Source of the DNA: Rikenellaceae bacterium
GTDB taxonomy: Bacteria; Bacteroidota; Bacteroidia; Bacteroidales; Rikenellaceae
Assembly (NCBI GenBank): GCA_015060165.1
Contig: SUZC01000016.1
Coordinates: forward strand, 1 to 39,673
DNA length: 39,673 nt
Direction: 5' to 3'
The notes beneath the pieces are model-generated. The model ran no database searches. It was not told the origin of the DNA and was given only the letters and a program-made list of their open reading frames with translations. This document shows, in pieces, positions 32,240 to 39,673 of the stretch (the first letter of the stretch is position 1; each line of letters starts with the position of its first letter). Position numbers and translations under genes: made by a program.

Positions 32240-33850
32240 TTACTTGCAATACTCTTTTACCAAAGCTTCAATCTCCTCAGTTGCAGGATTTATAGCCAAA
32301 ATTTTCTTCGTGGCTGGGTCAATAACATAAATACTGCCACCGCTATCGCCTGCATTATACTGTCGCCACAAATTTATGCGGTCGTCTAACTCCACTAGTA
32401 CAGGCCATTTGTAACCATCTTTTGTTATGGCTCGCTCCAAGTCTCTAAGGTTGTTGTGTTCGCGTGCCACGCTCACTACACACATACCCTTATTCTTGTA
32501 TTTTTCGTATATCGGAATATTCTTCATCGCCTTGCTTCGGCACGGGCCACACCACGACGCCCAGAGGTCGAGAACCACAATACGACTACCCTTAATCATC
32601 TCCGAGAAGCAGAACATCTTGCCCTCCATATCGGGCGCTGTGAAATCAACGTATTTGTTTCCAACCTTAATCTTCGATGCCTCAATATACTCGCCCAAAC
32701 GCTTCATTTTATTGTTGTTAGGAAACTTCTCCACATAGAGTTGCGCTACACGCTCAATCTGCTCTCGAGCATTATACATATCTCCCCAATCTTGTAGAGA
32801 TGTATAACAATCTTCCACATAATCTGCGTAGCCTATTGATAGATTGGCTTCGGCCTCGCTCAGGATATCTTTTGTAAGCTCTTCTTCGGCCTTCATTCTT
32901 TGTGCATATACCTCATAATACTCAGGGCAATAGCGCTTTTCGGGGGTGAAATTAAGATTGTTTAATTCGCTATACAGACTCATCTGTTTTTCAGGATCCT
33001 CCTCGGCTTTGGCTCGCTCTTGCAATTCCGTTGCATAGTCACTAAAATAGTGACCCTCTTTTCTCAATTTATCGAGTTGTTCAGAGTATTGTGCTAAGGC
33101 CTCACGGCCACGCTTTATTATAGCGTCTGCTAAAATATTTTCTTCACCCGAAATCTGTTTTTGATACTTTTCAAAATTGCAGGTAATATATATCTCGCCT
33201 TTTAATGCAATAAAATCGCAAACCCACCAACTCGCTTCAAGATATTGTTCCATTGCAATCATCACATAAAAATCATCTCCAGAAGTGGGTACGTCAATTT
33301 CAAAACCTCCATTCACAACGGGGACAATATATGAATGATTAATGGCACCTCTGGCATTGCCGTCAAATTTGTCATAACGGCATAGCATAACGACCTTTGT
33401 ATCGCCTTCGATCTTAGCATTGATGTGGCACGTATAAGGCTTATTCTTACGGCATTGGAGTTCCATGCCTTTAATATTAAGATTGTTATCCTTATCCATT
33501 ATCACATCAACCGATTTATCCTCGCTACCGACTGGCTCAAAACGCAATGTCATAGGCTTAATACCCCTATATTTTTTGTGCAATTCCATATCCTCCGAGC
33601 CGAGGAACATATACTTTTTACCACTGTTGCGCCCTAACAGATAGCACTCACGTTGCTTGTCTCCATCAAAACGATACCAGCCGGCCGGATTCGCCACTGC
33701 CATAGCGTGTACTATGGTTGCAGTGTCTGTCAATTCAACTTTGTTTACTGTAAGAACCTCCTGTGATTCCACGCTGGGATACTCCAACACCTTTTGACCG
33801 CCGCACGAGCATAGCATCGCAACGGCTAACGCGAATAAGATTTTCTTCAT
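32240..33850 (-). CDS. TlpA-like thioredoxin-fold lipoprotein
   Basis: A 536-residue envelope protein. MKKILFALAVAMLCSCGG has a lipobox with Cys16 the probable lipidated residue. The N-terminal 180-residue part resembles the DUF4369-type domain common in Bacteroidota TlpA proteins (not certain), followed by a helical stretch at about 245-400. The C-terminal thioredoxin domain has DLWASWCGPCRSKAM with the redox pair Cys434/Cys437. The segment that usually holds the cis-proline before the last strands reads SGGSIYVIDP (503-512), so Gly replaces that Pro. Likely role is thiol-disulfide exchange in the periplasm. No clear promoter was found upstream. Confidence 0.88.
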   Translation of the reverse strand: MKKILFALAVAMLCSCGGQKVLEYPSVESQEVLTVNKVELTDTATIVHAMAVANPAGWYRFDGDKQRECYLLGRNSGKKYMFLGSEDMELHKKYRGIKPMTLRFEPVGSEDKSVDVIMDKDNNLNIKGMELQCRKNKPYTCHINAKIEGDTKVVMLCRYDKFDGNARGAINHSYIVPVVNGGFEIDVPTSGDDFYVMIAMEQYLEASWWVCDFIALKGEIYITCNFEKYQKQISGEENILADAIIKRGREALAQYSEQLDKLRKEGHYFSDYATELQERAKAEEDPEKQMSLYSELNNLNFTPEKRYCPEYYEVYAQRMKAEEELTKDILSEAEANLSIGYADYVEDCYTSLQDWGDMYNAREQIERVAQLYVEKFPNNNKMKRLGEYIEASKIKVGNKYVDFTAPDMEGKMFCFSEMIKGSRIVVLDLWASWCGPCRSKAMKNIPIYEKYKNKGMCVVSVAREHNNLRDLERAITKDGYKWPVLVELDDRINLWRQYNAGDSGGSIYVIDPATKKILAINPATEEIEALVKEYCK

Positions 33851-34164
33851 TTTCGTAATAGTTTAAAGTTTATTATTTTTTTTGTATAATACGATTAACT
33901 CGCTATTTTGTAACATCATTTTTGAACGTTTGCTCCATCTTTTTTGTTGCTATATAATGGACGCAAATCATCAAAAAAGGTTACACACTACAAACCTAAG
34001 AAAAAAATATTTCACAGGCAACTAATATTTGCAGTCGCATAACTATAGGTGTTAGTTTTGTTGTTTTTTGAGGCTTAATTTTGGGTATATCTAATGAAAA
34101 ACTTCAAACAATGGTGTTAATTTATTACCTTTGCAGAAGAGAAAATAATTAAAACACAACCGAT
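33851..34164. other. Divergent non-coding region upstream of the TlpA-like and phosphoesterase genes
   Basis: This 314-base AT-rich stretch separates two divergent genes. The only element I can support is the plus-strand -7 box at 34126-34133. I see no ORF, tRNA or strong hairpin. Confidence 0.6.
34126..34133 (+). promoter_or_regulatory. -7 box of the metallophosphoesterase gene
   Basis: TACCTTTG, 31 bases before the ATG; no good -33 box. Confidence 0.5.
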
Positions 34165-35163
34165 ATGAAAAACATTAGAAAACTTTTTTGCGTTGTAATC
34201 GTAGTGTTTATCTGCGCAATGCCCGTTGTGGCCCAGACTCCCACCCTCAAATTCAATGCCGAGGGGAAATTCAAGATTGTGCAGTTTACTGATATACATT
34301 GGAAATTTGGTAATCCCAAATCGGATATCGCTGCTGAGCGAATGGCCGAGGTACTCGATGCCGAAAAGCCTGATTTGGTGGTTGTGACTGGCGACATTGT
34401 TTTTGCGAAACCTGCAGCCGACGGATTGAAGGCTGCGTTGGCACCCATCGTCGAACGAGGTATTCCCTTTGCCATAACATTCGGTAATCACGACGATGAG
34501 CAGGATCTCTCGCGTAAGCAACTGCTCGAATTGGCGCAGGGGATGAAGGGTAACCTTAGTTCAGAGACTGAGGGTATTACAGGTGTGACAAATTATGTGT
34601 TGCAGGTTAAATCGGCGACAAGCGATTCTACAGCTGCGGTGCTATATGTTTTCGACAGTAACTCGTATTCTCGAAATAAACGAGTGAAGGGCTATGGCTG
34701 GATTGCTCACGACCAGATTGGTTGGTATATGAAACAGAGTGCAGCCTTTACGGCTGCCAATTCAGGTACACCTCTGCCTGCATTGGCATTCTTCCACATC
34801 CCGTTGCCTGAGTACAACGAGGCGGTACGTAGCGAGAGCTCGTTTATGATTGGTACTCGCAAGGAGGCTGCGTGCTCGCCTAAAATCAATTCTGGATTAG
34901 CAACAGCTATGCTCGATGCAGGCGATGTGATGGGTGTATTCGTGGGGCACGATCACGTGAATGACTATGCTGTTGATTGGCGAGGAATACTTATGGCCTA
35001 TGGTCGCTATTCTGGTGGCGATACGGTCTATAATAACATCCCCGATGGCAATGGTGCCCGCGTGATAGAGTTGAGTGAGGGTGCCCGCGATTTCAAGACC
35101 TGGATTAGAATTGGAGGTGGTCGTACGATAAACCATCTGCACTATCCGAACGACACAAAATAG
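34165..35163 (+). CDS. Exported calcineurin-like metallophosphoesterase
   Basis: The 332-residue protein has a signal peptide (MKNIRKLFCVVIVVFICAMPVVAQ) and the full set of two-metal phosphoesterase motifs: DIH (Asp43, His45), GD (76-77), GNHDDE (107-112), FFHIPLPEY and GHDHVND. These match the purple-acid-phosphatase-like/Dcr2 branch common in Bacteroidota. It should hydrolyse phosphate esters in the periplasm. It is on the same strand as the DUF2723 gene 177 bases downstream, which has its own -7 boxes, so a joint transcript is uncertain. Confidence 0.92.
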   Translation: MKNIRKLFCVVIVVFICAMPVVAQTPTLKFNAEGKFKIVQFTDIHWKFGNPKSDIAAERMAEVLDAEKPDLVVVTGDIVFAKPAADGLKAALAPIVERGIPFAITFGNHDDEQDLSRKQLLELAQGMKGNLSSETEGITGVTNYVLQVKSATSDSTAAVLYVFDSNSYSRNKRVKGYGWIAHDQIGWYMKQSAAFTAANSGTPLPALAFFHIPLPEYNEAVRSESSFMIGTRKEAACSPKINSGLATAMLDAGDVMGVFVGHDHVNDYAVDWRGILMAYGRYSGGDTVYNNIPDGNGARVIELSEGARDFKTWIRIGGGRTINHLHYPNDTK

Positions 35164-35284
35164 CAATTTTTGTCAGTCTACTTTCGCTTACCGATGGCGA
35201 CAATCATACTTGCGATAGTGCTAGAAAAGATGTGTAGTGATAAAAATTAGCTGCTTGGCGATAATATTACATATTATTTAGCGT

Positions 35285-35300
35285 TAATTTTGTATATTTG
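35285..35300 (+). promoter_or_regulatory. Overlapping -7 boxes of the DUF2723 gene
   Basis: TAATTTTG (35285-35292) and TATATTTG (35293-35300) lie side by side, both matching TAnnTTTG, 40-56 bases before the ATG. No clear -33 box. Confidence 0.5.
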
Positions 35301-35340
35301 CCGAGTTATAACAACGAGATAAATATTTTTACGCTGTATT

Positions 35341-38300
35341 ATGAATTTTAAACGCTGGGATAGAATCACAGGTTGGGCAGTATTTGCAATTGCTGCTATT
35401 ACATATTTGCTCACTATGGAGCCCTCGTCGAGTTTGTGGGATTGCGCCGAGTTTATTGCAACTTCGTATAAGTTGGAGGTCGGTCACCCGCCCGGGGCCC
35501 CGCTCTTTATGTTGATGGCCCGATTGGCAACATTGTTTGCACCCTCGACCTATTATGTCCCTCATATGGTCAATGCTATGAACTGCTTGGCCAGTGCATT
35601 TTGTATTTTGTTCCTCTTTTGGACTATCACCCATATCGCACGTCGTATGCTTACCCGTGCGGGCAATGAGTTTACAACAGCGGCTAAGATTACCGCTTTG
35701 GGAGCTGGTGCAGTGGGAGCTTTGGCTTATACCTTCACCGATACATTCTGGTTTTCGGCTGTTGAGGGTGAGGTATATTCGCTTTCGTCGATGTTTACTG
35801 CGCTTGTAGTGTGGCTTATGCTTAAATGGGAGGAGCAGGCTGACGAGCCTCATTCGGCGCGTTGGATTGTGCTGATTGCCTACCTGATGGGTTTGTCAAT
35901 AGGTGTCCATATCCTGAATTTGTTGACCATTCCGGCGTTGGTATTTATCTACTACTTCCGCAAATATAAGGTCATTACCCTCAAAGGTATTTGTTATGCT
36001 ACGTTGATAGCACTTGCGATATTGGGATTCATTAATGGTATCATTATCCCCTATACCGTATATTTAGGTGCTATGGTCGATGTGGCTTTTGTCAATTGGT
36101 TGGGTCTGCCAGTCAATACAGGTATTACGGTGTTTGCTTTGGTAGCCTTCGTTGCACTTTTCTTTGGAATTGTTCGTACTCATAAGGCCGGTCACAAGGT
36201 GTGGAATCTGATTTTGGTATCGATTACGATGATTCTAATCGGTTTCTCGTCGTATGCGACGGTTACAATTCGCGCTTCGGTAAATCCACCGATGAATAGC
36301 AATAATCCCGACAACCCTCACGCACTGCTTTCGGTGCTTAACCGCGATCAATATGGTAATCGCCCATTGTTGTATGGCCCTTACTATTCATCTCCCGTTG
36401 AGGATTATGTACAGGGTTCGTCGTATCACTACAACCCCGAGAGCAAGCAGTACGAGAGGGTGACACGCCTCACGGGCTACACATATCCCGATCAGTTTAA
36501 GCATTTCTTCCCACGCTTGTGGAATTCGTATAAGGGCGAGGCAGGCTATAAACCTTGGGCGGCATACCGTACCAAGATCGATATTATGCGAGATGAGAAT
36601 GGTGAACCTATGCTCAATGAGCAGGGACGACCTATAACGGGGCCGGTATTGGACTTTGGTCGTGTGGTATTTGATCAGGCTACGGGCGAGAGCTTTGTGG
36701 AGCCTACATTTGCCGAGAATCTCTATTACTTCTTCACCTATCAGCTCAACTATATGTACTGGCGATATTTCCTATGGAATTTTGTAGGTCGCCAGGACGA
36801 TATCCAAGCTCAAGATGAGACCATCACTCACGGTAACTGGCTTTCGGGAATAAACGCAGTAGATGAGGCTTATCTTGGCCCGCAGAGTAATCTGCCGAGT
36901 GAGATGCGCGACAATCCTGCTCGCAACAAATACTACTTCCTTCCATTTATCTTGGGCCTTTTGGGTCTTATATATCAGCTCAATCGTGACCAGCGCAATT
37001 TCGTGGTGGTTATGTGGTTGTTTGTGATGATGGGTGTGGCACTGGTAGTATATTTCAATACATCTCCTGGCGAGCCACGTGAGCGTGATTATGTATATGC
37101 TGGTTCGTTCTATGCTTTCTGTATCTGGATAGGATTAGGAGTATTGGCACTCTACGAACTGCTCTTGAAAGCAGTGCCTAAGAGTGGTAAGGCTATGGCT
37201 GCAATTGCTACGATTGTAGGCCTTGTTGTTCCGTCGATTTTGGCGGCCGAGAACTGGGATGATCACGATCGTTCGGGTCGTACAATGGCTCGTGACATTG
37301 GTTGGAATTATCTGCAATCGGTACCGAAGAATGCCATCATCATCAATTATGGCGATAATGACACCTTCCCATTGTGGTATAATCAGGAGGTCGACGGCGT
37401 GCGTCCTGATGTGCGAATTATGAATTCAAGTTATTTGGGTGGCGAGTGGTATATCGATCAGATGAAGACCCGTGCAAATGATGCTCCTGGAGTACCATTC
37501 TCATTGCCATCGAGCAAGTATACATTTGTAAACGATCAGTTGCCTGTGCGTCAGAAGGTAGATCGTGTGGTGGATATCAAGGAGTTGATGAACTTTATTG
37601 CTAGCGAGGAACAGGCAACCAAACTTCCGCTTGTCGATGGTACGCTGATCGATTATGTTCCTGCACGCAGTATTGCGATCCCTGTAAATAAGGATAATGC
37701 TATTGCCTCGGGTATCGTAAAGGAGGAGGATCGTGACCTGATGGTCGATACGGTTTATGTCAATATAGATGAGCGTAAACGTTATCTCGAAAAGAGCGAG
37801 ATGATGCTACTTGATATGTTGGCTAACTTCGACTGGAACCGTCCGATTTGCTTTACTCAGGTCTATATCTTGAAGGACTTCGGTCTGCTTGATTATCTGC
37901 AGTACGATGGTTATGCGTATCGTTTGGTGCCGATTCTTACGCCATACAATTCATCACGAAATATCGGTCGCATCGATAGTGATCGTACGTACGATTTGAT
38001 GATGAATACCTTCCGCTATGGAAATATGGCCGATGAAGATGTTCTGGCCGACCATTTTACTCAGTATAATCTGAGTGCATCACACGCTCGTGAAGCATTT
38101 GCGCGTGTAGCCAAGCAGTTTGCACGTGAGGGGAATAAGCAGAAGGCTCTTGAATTGCTCGATAGAGGTTTGGCGGTGTTGCCTTCTCCAAAGTTGCGAT
38201 ATAGCTTTGAGAATACCGTTCCTTTCATCGAGGCCTACTACATTTTAGAGGAGTGGGAGAAGGGTGATGCTCTGATGAAGGCATATGCAGATGTGTTGAA

Positions 38301-38559
38301 GGAGTATATCGAGTACTACTTGCAGTTTGACGGAGTGCAGGCCCAGATGGTTTCGAATGTTATCTCTGAAAAGATGGATAGTCTCACAGAGCTCTACTAT
38401 ATTGCCGGTTATGCCAAGCGTAATGATTTGATTCGTTACTTTAACGACTACTTGCGTTTGTTTGGTTATACCGAGGAGGAGCTTATCCAACCAGAGGATG
38501 AAGAGGCTAAGCCGATGGATGCCCCGTTGCAGTCGGAGTCTGCGGAAAATAATGGATAG
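35341..38559 (+). CDS. DUF2723 family membrane glycosyltransferase-like protein
   Basis: A 1072-residue protein. The N-terminal part (to about residue 310) has many transmembrane helices and carries SSSLWDCAEFIATSYKLEVGHPPGAPLF (given here only as landmarks: WDCAEF near residue 31 and GHPPGAP near 46), the DUF2723 signature with an acidic residue in the first periplasmic loop as in GT-C fold enzymes. More helices follow at about 530-640, including YFNTSPGEPRERDYVY. The C-terminal 350 residues are soluble and end in a helical, TPR-like region. DUF2723 proteins are thought to be lipid-sugar-dependent glycosyltransferases for envelope proteins or glycans; activity here is inference. purC follows after 27 bases. 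Confidence 0.88.
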   Translation: MNFKRWDRITGWAVFAIAAITYLLTMEPSSSLWDCAEFIATSYKLEVGHPPGAPLFMLMARLATLFAPSTYYVPHMVNAMNCLASAFCILFLFWTITHIARRMLTRAGNEFTTAAKITALGAGAVGALAYTFTDTFWFSAVEGEVYSLSSMFTALVVWLMLKWEEQADEPHSARWIVLIAYLMGLSIGVHILNLLTIPALVFIYYFRKYKVITLKGICYATLIALAILGFINGIIIPYTVYLGAMVDVAFVNWLGLPVNTGITVFALVAFVALFFGIVRTHKAGHKVWNLILVSITMILIGFSSYATVTIRASVNPPMNSNNPDNPHALLSVLNRDQYGNRPLLYGPYYSSPVEDYVQGSSYHYNPESKQYERVTRLTGYTYPDQFKHFFPRLWNSYKGEAGYKPWAAYRTKIDIMRDENGEPMLNEQGRPITGPVLDFGRVVFDQATGESFVEPTFAENLYYFFTYQLNYMYWRYFLWNFVGRQDDIQAQDETITHGNWLSGINAVDEAYLGPQSNLPSEMRDNPARNKYYFLPFILGLLGLIYQLNRDQRNFVVVMWLFVMMGVALVVYFNTSPGEPRERDYVYAGSFYAFCIWIGLGVLALYELLLKAVPKSGKAMAAIATIVGLVVPSILAAENWDDHDRSGRTMARDIGWNYLQSVPKNAIIINYGDNDTFPLWYNQEVDGVRPDVRIMNSSYLGGEWYIDQMKTRANDAPGVPFSLPSSKYTFVNDQLPVRQKVDRVVDIKELMNFIASEEQATKLPLVDGTLIDYVPARSIAIPVNKDNAIASGIVKEEDRDLMVDTVYVNIDERKRYLEKSEMMLLDMLANFDWNRPICFTQVYILKDFGLLDYLQYDGYAYRLVPILTPYNSSRNIGRIDSDRTYDLMMNTFRYGNMADEDVLADHFTQYNLSASHAREAFARVAKQFAREGNKQKALELLDRGLAVLPSPKLRYSFENTVPFIEAYYILEEWEKGDALMKAYADVLKEYIEYYLQFDGVQAQMVSNVISEKMDSLTELYYIAGYAKRNDLIRYFNDYLRLFGYTEEELIQPEDEEAKPMDAPLQSESAENNG

Positions 38560-38586
38560 ACTAACAACAAGATAAATTAAGAAGCT

Positions 38587-39531
38587 ATGAAAGCAATCGT
38601 AAAAAACGAATTTAATTTCAAAGGCCAGACAAGCCACTATGTAGGCAAAGTTCGCGATGTGTATAGCATCGGTGATGATTATTTGGTAATGGTCGTATCG
38701 GATCGTATCTCAGCATTCGATGTAGTGTTGCCCGAGGGTATCCCATACAAGGGCCAGGTGCTTAATCAGATTGCAGCTAAGTTCCTCGATGCGACAAACG
38801 ATATCCTTCCCAACTGGAAGATTGCCGTACCCGATCCTATGGTTACAGTAGGTCATAAGTGCGAGCCATATAAGGTTGAGATGGTTATCCGTGGTTACCT
38901 TTCGGGTCACGCGTGGAGAGAGTATAAGGCTGGCAAACGTACAATTTGTGGCGTAGAGATGCCCGATGGTATGGTTGAAAACCAGCGTTTCCCCGAGCCT
39001 ATCATCACTCCTACAACCAAGGCCGATGAGGGTCACGACGAGGATATTTCAAAAGAGGAGATTATCGCTCAGGGTATCGTAAGCCGTGAAGAGTATGAGC
39101 AGTTGGAGGCATATACTCGCGCAATTTTCCAGCGCGGCACAGAGATAGCAGCCAAGATGGGACTTATCCTGGTTGATACAAAGTATGAGTTCGGTAAGAA
39201 GAATGGCCAGATCTATTTGATGGATGAGATTCACACTCCCGACTCATCGCGTTATTTCTACGCAGAGGGTTATGAGGAGCGCTTGGCCGCTGGTGAGAAG
39301 CAGAAGCAGCTCTCGAAGGAGTTTGTTCGCGAGTGGTTGATGGCTAACGGTTTCCAGGGTCAGGAGGGTCAGCAGGTTCCTGAGATGACTAAGGAGATTG
39401 TCGATAGCATTACCGAGCGCTATATTGAGCTATATGAGAATATTGTAGGCGAGAAGTTCGTGAAGGCAGAGTCTGATGACGTAGAGGCTCGTATCGAGAA
39501 GAACGTTAGTGATTTCTTGGCTACACTCTAA
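38587..39531 (+). CDS. purC: Phosphoribosylaminoimidazole-succinocarboxamide synthase
   Basis: PurC joins aspartate to CAIR in purine synthesis, making SAICAR, which PurB then splits. The 314-residue protein, longer than the E. coli type (about 237), is of the size seen in Bacteroidota. Motifs are GKVRDVY (ATP-binding), [33 protein letters not shown] and [12 protein letters not shown]. It is 27 bases after the DUF2723 gene and ends in a strong terminator. No purine riboswitch or separate promoter is seen in the short gap. Confidence 0.97.
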   Translation: MKAIVKNEFNFKGQTSHYVGKVRDVYSIGDDYLVMVVSDRISAFDVVLPEGIPYKGQVLNQIAAKFLDATNDILPNWKIAVPDPMVTVGHKCEPYKVEMVIRGYLSGHAWREYKAGKRTICGVEMPDGMVENQRFPEPIITPTTKADEGHDEDISKEEIIAQGIVSREEYEQLEAYTRAIFQRGTEIAAKMGLILVDTKYEFGKKNGQIYLMDEIHTPDSSRYFYAEGYEERLAAGEKQKQLSKEFVREWLMANGFQGQEGQQVPEMTKEIVDSITERYIELYENIVGEKFVKAESDDVEARIEKNVSDFLATL

Positions 39532-39624
39532 TCATTGAATCAAAGTTGTAGCCATCTGCAGAGCCTATGTTAATAGTTATTTATTAGTTGCATTCAGGTA
39601 AGCGATTGGCTATATCGGTGAATA

Positions 39625-39671
39625 AAAATATAAAGAGTATCAATCCGGAAGATTGATACTCTTTATATTTT
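39625..39671. terminator. 21-bp perfect hairpin after purC
   Basis: Arms 39625-39645 and 39651-39671 (core AAAGAGTATCAATC with its complement) and a CGGAA loop. It could terminate transcription on both strands; the next gene is beyond the window. Confidence 0.88.
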
Positions 39672-39673
39672 AA

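Overview
The window reads as chromosomal DNA of a member of the Bacteroidales (Bacteroidota), probably a gut-type organism. The basis is repeated -7 promoter boxes of the form TAnnTTTG, often with TTTG about 19-20 bases upstream, near absence of Shine-Dalgarno sites, and several protein families largely confined to this phylum (DUF4837, DUF4834, DUF4254 with a GT9 partner, DUF2723, secreted DPP4 and C1 peptidases). I cannot assign a genus. No rRNA, tRNA, CRISPR array, insertion sequence or phage gene was seen.

Layout. 1-3.4 kb (minus): start of efp, a secreted GH20 hexosaminidase and a DUF4837 lipoprotein. 3.5-6.3 kb (plus): NodB-type deacetylase with ubiX, greA, and a zeta-toxin-like kinase coupled to a small protein. 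6.5-11.5 kb (minus): a likely four-gene operon of GH73/LysM peptidoglycan hydrolase, unknown protein, DPP4 and C1 peptidase. 11.6-13.3 kb (plus): DUF4254 and GT9 glycosyltransferase. 13.4-15.4 kb (minus): DUF177-rpmF-plsX. 15.5-20.1 kb: a small unknown plus-strand gene, then minus-strand GH140-like glycosidase, gap and purB. 20.3-22.2 kb (plus): DUF4834, mlaE, mlaF. 22.3-26.9 kb (minus): small secreted protein, VTC-domain polyphosphate-polymerase homologue, DUF4956 membrane protein, two paralogous DUF2490 outer-membrane proteins and a TonB-C-like protein. 27.1-29.4 kb (plus): secreted choloylglycine-hydrolase-family enzyme and prfA. 29.5-33.9 kb (minus): prfB with a programmed +1 frameshift, cysS, and a TlpA-like lipoprotein. 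34.1-39.6 kb (plus): metallophosphoesterase, DUF2723 glycosyltransferase, purC.

Much of the window is housekeeping: translation (efp, prfA, prfB, cysS, rpmF), purine synthesis (purB, purC), glycolysis (gap), phospholipid synthesis (plsX) and lipid transport (mlaEF). The rest is cell-envelope and nutrient-scavenging machinery. The most interesting parts are the VTC/DUF4956/DUF2490 envelope cluster, the RF2 frameshift in a phylum that rarely uses Shine-Dalgarno pairing, several places where one gene's terminator hairpin appears to overlap the next gene's promoter, and a terminator-like structure in the greA leader.
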